64,000 bases of DNA from Heliorestis acidaminivorans (lineage in GTDB: Bacteria; Bacillota; Desulfitobacteriia; Heliobacteriales; Heliobacteriaceae): NCBI RefSeq assembly GCF_008933955.1, contig NZ_WBXO01000009.1, positions 50,239 to 114,238 of the forward strand. Direction: 5' to 3'. A program made the position numbers and the translations under genes. Each line of letters starts with the position of its first letter. The stretch's first letter is position 1. This document shows positions 60,317 to 64,000 of this stretch, in pieces. The notes below the pieces were generated by a model. It worked only from the letters and a program-made list of their open reading frames with translations. It was not told where the DNA came from and made no database searches.

Positions 60317-61654
60317 TTATTCAATAGAACATACGCGATTGCGTCCTAATTCTTTGGCTTTATAAAGGGAACTATCGCCTTCACGGATCAGGTCATCAAT
60401 CTCTTTTATATCATGTTCAGACATAGAGGAAACACCGAAGCTAGCTGTAACTCTGGCGGAAACTTTTTGTTTTGTGTTGTTAAACAGCTCTATAGAAGTA
60501 GCATGTAAAGCTATGCGCATTTCCTCGGCAATCTTAAAAGCTCTTTGTTTGGAAGCACCTGGTAAACAGATCATAAATTCTTCGCCACCAGAACGACCTA
60601 TTAGATCATAAGAACGACAGCGGCTTTTGAATAGTTGGGCAACTATCTGTAAAACCTTATCGCCAGCTTGGTGACCATAAGAATCATTTACTTTTTTGAA
60701 ATGATCGATGTCAGCAAAAATCATACTAAGTACAGTGCCTTCGCGGCGAGCCCTATTGATTTCCCCTTCTAAGCGTTGAATCAAGGCTCTTCTTGTCATT
60801 ACACCAGTAAGAAAGTCTGTAGAAGCCAAATGCTCAGCTTCATCCCGAGCAATCTCCGCTTCAAGCTTTGCATTCACTAACTCCGTGATATCTCTATTAA
60901 CACCAATCAAGCCGAACTCTTCGCCTTTAGGACCTGTAAATAAAGTTTTCATCGTGTCATAAAAACAAGGACGATTATTAGAATCAACAAGATAAACTTC
61001 AACTCGTTGAGGTTTCTTAGTTTCTAATAATATCTTTTCTTGTTTTGTATACAGGGAAACAACTTCAGGTGGAAATAGTTCTGCGTCAGTAAGACCTACA
61101 ATTTCGCTTTCTCTTTTGCCTACAAGAATTTCAAAATCTCTATTACAGCCTAGATAATGACCTTCGGTATCTTTGTAAAAAACAATATCAGGCATAGAGT
61201 TCACCAGACTGTTTAGGAGAGCTCTTTGTTCAGCTAACTGACGGGCCATTAATTTGTGCTTTGATATATCTCGTGCAATCCCGAGGATATAACAAGGTTT
61301 GTCAGTGCGACATACGAGTGTGCTATTTATCTCTACAGCAAGTATTTCGCTTTTGTTGGTAATTAAATCGAGCTCAAAGCGAATAGGTTCTTGGGAAAAA
61401 ATCTTAGACGTAAGTATTTCTTCGATTTGATCAGCCTTGTCGTGAGCAATAAGTTCTTTTATATTCATACCTATTAGCTCGGCAAGCCTATAGCCCGTCA
61501 ACTCCTCAGTCGCAGGGCTCACTTCTAGGAAATTTCCTTGTAAATCAAGCTTATAGATGATATCACGAGCATTTGTTAAGAGCTCCTTATATAGTGAGCA
61601 ATCATCAGGTGATAATAGTCCACTTGATAAAGAGCTTTTTTCTTTTTTGCACAC
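60317..61654 (-). CDS. PAS-PAS-GGDEF diguanylate cyclase
   Basis: The protein has 445 aa; GTG 61654 follows AAAAGGAG. Two PAS regions (about 20-150 and 150-280) lead to a GGDEF domain with active-site motif GGEEF (SGGEEFMICLPG), DVDHFK-like FADIDHFKKVNDSYGH, and LRQS. It should make c-di-GMP in response to signals or redox. The opposing HD-GYP protein lies at 28680. Confidence 0.93.
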   Translation of the reverse strand: MCKKEKSSLSSGLLSPDDCSLYKELLTNARDIIYKLDLQGNFLEVSPATEELTGYRLAELIGMNIKELIAHDKADQIEEILTSKIFSQEPIRFELDLITNKSEILAVEINSTLVCRTDKPCYILGIARDISKHKLMARQLAEQRALLNSLVNSMPDIVFYKDTEGHYLGCNRDFEILVGKRESEIVGLTDAELFPPEVVSLYTKQEKILLETKKPQRVEVYLVDSNNRPCFYDTMKTLFTGPKGEEFGLIGVNRDITELVNAKLEAEIARDEAEHLASTDFLTGVMTRRALIQRLEGEINRARREGTVLSMIFADIDHFKKVNDSYGHQAGDKVLQIVAQLFKSRCRSYDLIGRSGGEEFMICLPGASKQRAFKIAEEMRIALHATSIELFNNTKQKVSARVTASFGVSSMSEHDIKEIDDLIREGDSSLYKAKELGRNRVCSIE

Positions 61655-61703
61655 GATGGCACTCCTTTTCAAAATAAATTTCCAATCCATATGCAAATTT
61701 TTT

Positions 61704-61713
61704 GAAACGTTTC
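61704..61713. promoter_or_regulatory. GAAACGTTTC palindrome in a divergent promoter region
   Basis: The perfect 10-bp palindrome lies between the divergent GGDEF and MutT genes. It is similar to LacI/GalR-type operators but is 1 nt short of the CcpA cre consensus. Confidence 0.35.
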
Positions 61714-61821
61714 GATACCTTCATGCTATCATCATAGATGTCTTACAATACTTTACCATGAAACGAGATATAAAAAGTCGAAAATAATAAAAAAGCTAAA
61801 AATATAGAAAGGATTTTTATA

Positions 61822-62253
61822 GTGATTGATGTAACTGCGGCATTATTAGTTTCAGAAGATCGCCTTTTTATCGCCCAGAGACCAACAGGAGATGTACTTG
61901 AACACAAGTGGGAATTTCCTGGCGGCAAGATCGAGAGGGGAGAAACAGCCCAGGAAGCGCTAACCAGAGAAATGGAAGAAGAATTTGGGATTCAAGTACA
62001 TGTAAACAATTATTTTGATCAAAATATTCATAAATATCCCTATGGAACTATAAAACTAATCGCATACTGGGCCCATATACTCGAAGGAGAACCGCAACTG
62101 AGAGTACACCAAGATGGGCGTTGGGTTACTACTGAAGAATTAAAAAACTACGATTTTGCCCCAGCTGATATTCCATTTGTAGAAAAGTTGTTGCATGAAG
62201 CAAGAACAATTAAAGAATCAGTAGAAAAAATAAATGAAAACAATAACTACTAA
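61822..62253 (+). CDS. MutT/Nudix hydrolase
   Basis: The protein has 143 aa, GTG 61822. The Nudix box is GGKIERGETAQEALTREMEEEFGI. It resembles MutT, which cleans 8-oxo-dGTP. It is divergent from the GGDEF gene. Confidence 0.92.
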   Translation: MIDVTAALLVSEDRLFIAQRPTGDVLEHKWEFPGGKIERGETAQEALTREMEEEFGIQVHVNNYFDQNIHKYPYGTIKLIAYWAHILEGEPQLRVHQDGRWVTTEELKNYDFAPADIPFVEKLLHEARTIKESVEKINENNNY

Positions 62254-62372
62254 GAAGACATTGCTTTTTGCAGGTCTTAACAAACTTTTGTAGAAAATGT
62301 ATAGCATGCGAACTCAAGAAGTAGATAACAAGGAGGTGTGTTCTTGACTCCTTGAGAGGAGCAAGTAAGTAG

Positions 62373-62777
62373 ATGACTTTGAAAGCTTATTTTGAACACA
62401 GAGAAGGGTTAGGTATTTTATCTACGGCCGATGAGAGTGGAGCAGTAAACGCTGTTGTTTATGCCAAGCCTCATTTTATGGAAGACGGTCAGATAGCATT
62501 TATTATGCGAGAAAAGCTAACCTACAAAAACATTCAAGCTAATCCTAAAGCATGCTATCTCTTTGCAGAAAAAGATAAGTATGAAGGCAAAAGGCTTTAT
62601 CTGACTAAAACAAAAGAAGAAGATAATGCAGAATTAATAGAAACAATGCGCCGAAAAATTTTCGATAGCCATAGTGACTCTGACGGCAAAGTCCACCTAG
62701 TCTACTTTACTATTGACAAAATCTTACCCCTCGTAGGTAGTGCTGAATCGAAAGGATGCCCCCATCATCATAAGTAA
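62373..62777 (+). CDS. Pyridoxamine-5'-phosphate-oxidase-fold family protein
   Basis: The protein has 134 aa. It has an FMN-binding split-barrel pattern: GLGILSTADESGAVNAVVYAKP, FIMREKLTYKNIQANPKACYLF. The end GCPHHHK could bind metal. Function unknown; general stress FMN or heme-binding proteins of this fold are common. Confidence 0.82.
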   Translation: MTLKAYFEHREGLGILSTADESGAVNAVVYAKPHFMEDGQIAFIMREKLTYKNIQANPKACYLFAEKDKYEGKRLYLTKTKEEDNAELIETMRRKIFDSHSDSDGKVHLVYFTIDKILPLVGSAESKGCPHHHK

Positions 62778-62854
62778 AACATAAAGACCTATCATCAATC
62801 TTTTCTATAGATTCATCTATATTACCTCTATAAAATATGAATAGTTCTTCACTA

Positions 62855-62889
62855 GCCTTTTGAGATTTCTCAAAAGGCATTTTTATTTT
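62855..62889 (+). terminator. Terminator after the PPOX-fold gene
   Basis: Stem gccttttgag/ctcaaaaggc (62855-62864 and 62869-62878), T-rich tail. It also shows that frames starting near 62860 are not real starts. Confidence 0.9.
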
Positions 62890-62973
62890 AGGTTAAGTTG
62901 TATCGCTCACCGAATGAAGGTAAAAGCAATATACATAGTAAGAGGCTCAAAAGTTAGAAAGGAGTATCTTAAT

Positions 62974-63138
62974 ATGATTAAGTTATCTTTATGTCACAAA
63001 GGATGCTGTCCAACGGTTTCTGTTGCCAAAGGACAAATAGTGATCAGTGATGATTTTGGGGGTCAAGTTAAACTAACGAAAGAAGAACTCAAAATCTTAG
63101 TAGATAAATATCCTGAGATAACAAAAATAATAGGTTAG
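62974..63138 (+). CDS. Small CC-motif hypothetical protein
   Basis: The protein has 54 aa; ATG 62974 lies after AAGGAG. It starts MIKLSLCHKGCCPTVSV, with three Cys near the N-terminus (CHKGCCP), then a beta hairpin and LTKEELKILVDKYPEI. I do not recognise a family. The adjacent CC suggests metal or redox binding. It is followed 41 nt later by a membrane protein gene. Confidence 0.65.
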   Translation: MIKLSLCHKGCCPTVSVAKGQIVISDDFGGQVKLTKEELKILVDKYPEITKIIG

Positions 63139-63185
63139 CCTAGTTTGACTTAGAAAGAATCAGTGAATCGGAAGGGGGGGTGTCG

Positions 63186-63506
63186 ATGTTCATTGAATTA
63201 CTCTTCGCACTGAGCTTGCGATTTTTTTTCTTTGATTTTATATTATTCAAAAAAACACGAGAGAAACTGAAAAAGCAAAACTATTTTTTCAAAAAACTTT
63301 TATCATGCTCTTTCTGCCAAGGTTTTTGGTGTGGCATCTTCGTATATCTGCTCTTCAACATTTCCTTCGCCCTGTTCACCCTATATAACTTGCTTAACCT
63401 CCTAGCCTTTGGTTTCGCGTCAGCTATCTTATCAATAACATGGGTTGTTATTGTCCATCCTTTCTTAAAAGAATACGAAGAAGACCAAGAGCTGCCTCTA
63501 ATCTAA
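63186..63506 (+). CDS. DUF1360-like membrane protein
   Basis: The protein has 106 aa; ATG 63186 behind GGGGGGTG. Hydrophobic segments at about 5-22, 50-72 and 75-95 with a CSFCQGFWCG motif (about residue 40). The C..C...W pattern resembles DUF1360 proteins. Function unknown. Confidence 0.6.
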   Translation: MFIELLFALSLRFFFFDFILFKKTREKLKKQNYFFKKLLSCSFCQGFWCGIFVYLLFNISFALFTLYNLLNLLAFGFASAILSITWVVIVHPFLKEYEEDQELPLI

Positions 63507-63916
63507 AAAAATAACAAGGCAATTGAAAAAGCAAATAGCGTGCAAAAAACCTCGATAGTATGTAGAAACACTGAAAAACCTGAAAAAAACATCAAATGGT
63601 GGCTAAAATCATCAAAAACCAGACCGATAAAAATGGAAGAAAAGGAAAAATAAAATAGTTGCATTTTCGCATAGACTATGTAATAATACTTTTTGTCGCC
63701 ACGAGAGAGCGGCAAAAAATGGACAGCAAATAAGTAATAACGGTCCTTGAAAATCAAACAGTTGTAAAAAAGTCAAGCGTGCGAAACGTCGAAGCCGAAA
63801 GGCAGAGACAGCAATCAATTTAAGTCAATTAGAGCTTGTCAAAGCTCCGGAATATAAGGATATAAAGGATGTTAACCGCTATTGCCATCCATGGCGCGGT
63901 TAACTCCGTAAAATCC
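63507..63916. other. Intergenic region upstream of the rRNA operon
   Basis: About 410 bp are A-rich, without a convincing gene; minus-strand frames here have poor codon use. A weak promoter (TTGTCA at 63836, TATAAA at 63861, spacer 19) may serve the rrn operon. Two hairpins lie next to the 16S start (63871-63927). Confidence 0.5.
63871..63904 (+). other. Leader hairpin 1 before 16S rRNA
   Basis: gttaaccgc (63871-63879) pairs with gcggttaac (63896-63904) around an inner gccat/atggc stem. Confidence 0.7.
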
Positions 63917-63927
63917 ATTTTACGGAG
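63904..63927 (+). other. Leader hairpin 2 overlapping the 16S 5' end
   Basis: Perfect 11-bp inverted repeat ctccgtaaaat/attttacggag (63904-63914 and 63917-63927), with 2 nt between the arms. It overlaps the first 10 or so bases of 16S rRNA. Confidence 0.75.
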
Positions 63928-64000
63928 AGTTTGATCCTGGCTCAGGACGAACGCTGGCGGCATGCCTAACACATGCAAGTCGAACGGAGTCGATTAAGTA
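63917..64000 (+). rRNA. 16S ribosomal RNA, 5' part (cut by window edge)
   Basis: The segment shows the universal start GGAGAGTTTGATCCTGGCTC, then AGGACGAACGCTGGCGGC and GCCTAACACATGCAAGTCGA. The gene continues past the right edge. The exact mature 5' end is estimated. Confidence 0.97.

Noticed and set aside
61704..61713. Palindrome read as a CcpA cre site
   Set aside because: The core is one base shorter than the cre consensus, so I list it only as a generic palindrome.
62860..62973. Upstream extension of the 54-aa CC-motif gene
   Set aside because: The extension starts inside a terminator hairpin; the strong ribosome binding site points to ATG 62974.
63503..63757. Minus-strand open frame in the gap before the rRNA operon
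   Set aside because: Low-complexity, Phe/Tyr-rich translation, no ribosome binding site, no recognisable motif.

Overview
The window looks like a chromosomal segment of a low- to mid-GC, endospore-lineage Firmicute in the Clostridia. Evidence includes a SAM-I riboswitch ahead of a metI/metC-like pair, an alr-mazE-mazF locus of Firmicute layout, Rex, a Spo0F-like receiver, a YtaF-like protein and strong AGGAGG/GAGGTG ribosome binding sites. An anaerobic or redox-versatile life is suggested by an aldehyde:ferredoxin oxidoreductase with a polyferredoxin, a Tat-exported Fe-S protein with a membrane cytochrome b, and an AcsE-like corrinoid/folate methyltransferase. Heliobacteriaceae or a related Peptococcaceae-type lineage is my best guess, not a proof. 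Most genes and the 16S rRNA gene at the right edge lie on the + strand, which fits leading-strand orientation.

Layout. 1-3652: truncated metal P1B-ATPase with a DUF5132-like partner, a divergent unknown protein and a YbjQ-family protein. 3999-8292: MacAB-like ABC exporter (ATPase, FtsX-type permease, HlyD-type adaptor). 8366-13217: RF3, a VTT/DedA-like membrane protein, a chemoreceptor and a small unknown gene whose ribosome binding site lies in a hairpin. 13291-20897: sulfur block with cysK, a SAM riboswitch, metI/metC and a sulfate ABC transporter. 20889-22247: DUF2892 protein, rpsR and rpsF without ssb, and a CopZ-like protein. 22469-32628: a HATPase/CheW pair, acpS, nnrD, a CBS protein, alr, mazEF, a peptidase C26 enzyme, an HD-GYP protein, an asparaginase, an amidohydrolase and a Spo0F-like receiver. 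32731-37314: the t6A genes tsaE, tsaB, rimI and tsaD, interrupted by a CBS protein, an AcsE-like methyltransferase and a small CC-motif protein. 37355-44284: class II aldolase, DnaA-box cluster, polyferredoxin plus AOR, UPF0173 hydrolase, exported Fe-S protein plus cytochrome b, and rex. 44441-55124: 5-FCL, polA, mutM, ABC-F, ytaF, coaE, lytic transglycosylase, DUF421 protein and a GT2 glycosyltransferase. 55251-57549: polyamine operon pdaD, speE, speB. 57781-58558: tRNA-Asp, Phe, Gly and Leu. 58658-63506: GNAT and nitrilase genes, a PAS-GGDEF protein, a Nudix protein, a PPOX-fold protein and two small unknowns. 63917-64000: start of 16S rRNA.

The most unusual signal is a pair of nearly identical G-tract palindromes of the CsoR/CstR type. 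Each sits in the 18-bp spacer of a promoter and overlaps its -10 box. One drives the CC-motif protein at 35966. The other drives the exported Fe-S/cytochrome b operon at 43300, which lacks an adjacent catalytic subunit. This suggests a small regulon linking a Cys-Cys protein and a membrane electron-transfer module to copper, persulfide or a related stress. Other notable structure includes a cluster of DnaA boxes far from any visible dnaA gene, a 12-bp hairpin hiding a Shine-Dalgarno sequence, competing pairings in the polA leader, and two abutting hairpins at the 5' end of 16S.

Many starts were moved because this genome often uses an SD of the form GAGGTG about 6 nt before the true ATG, GTG or TTG; the GTG inside the SD is a decoy.
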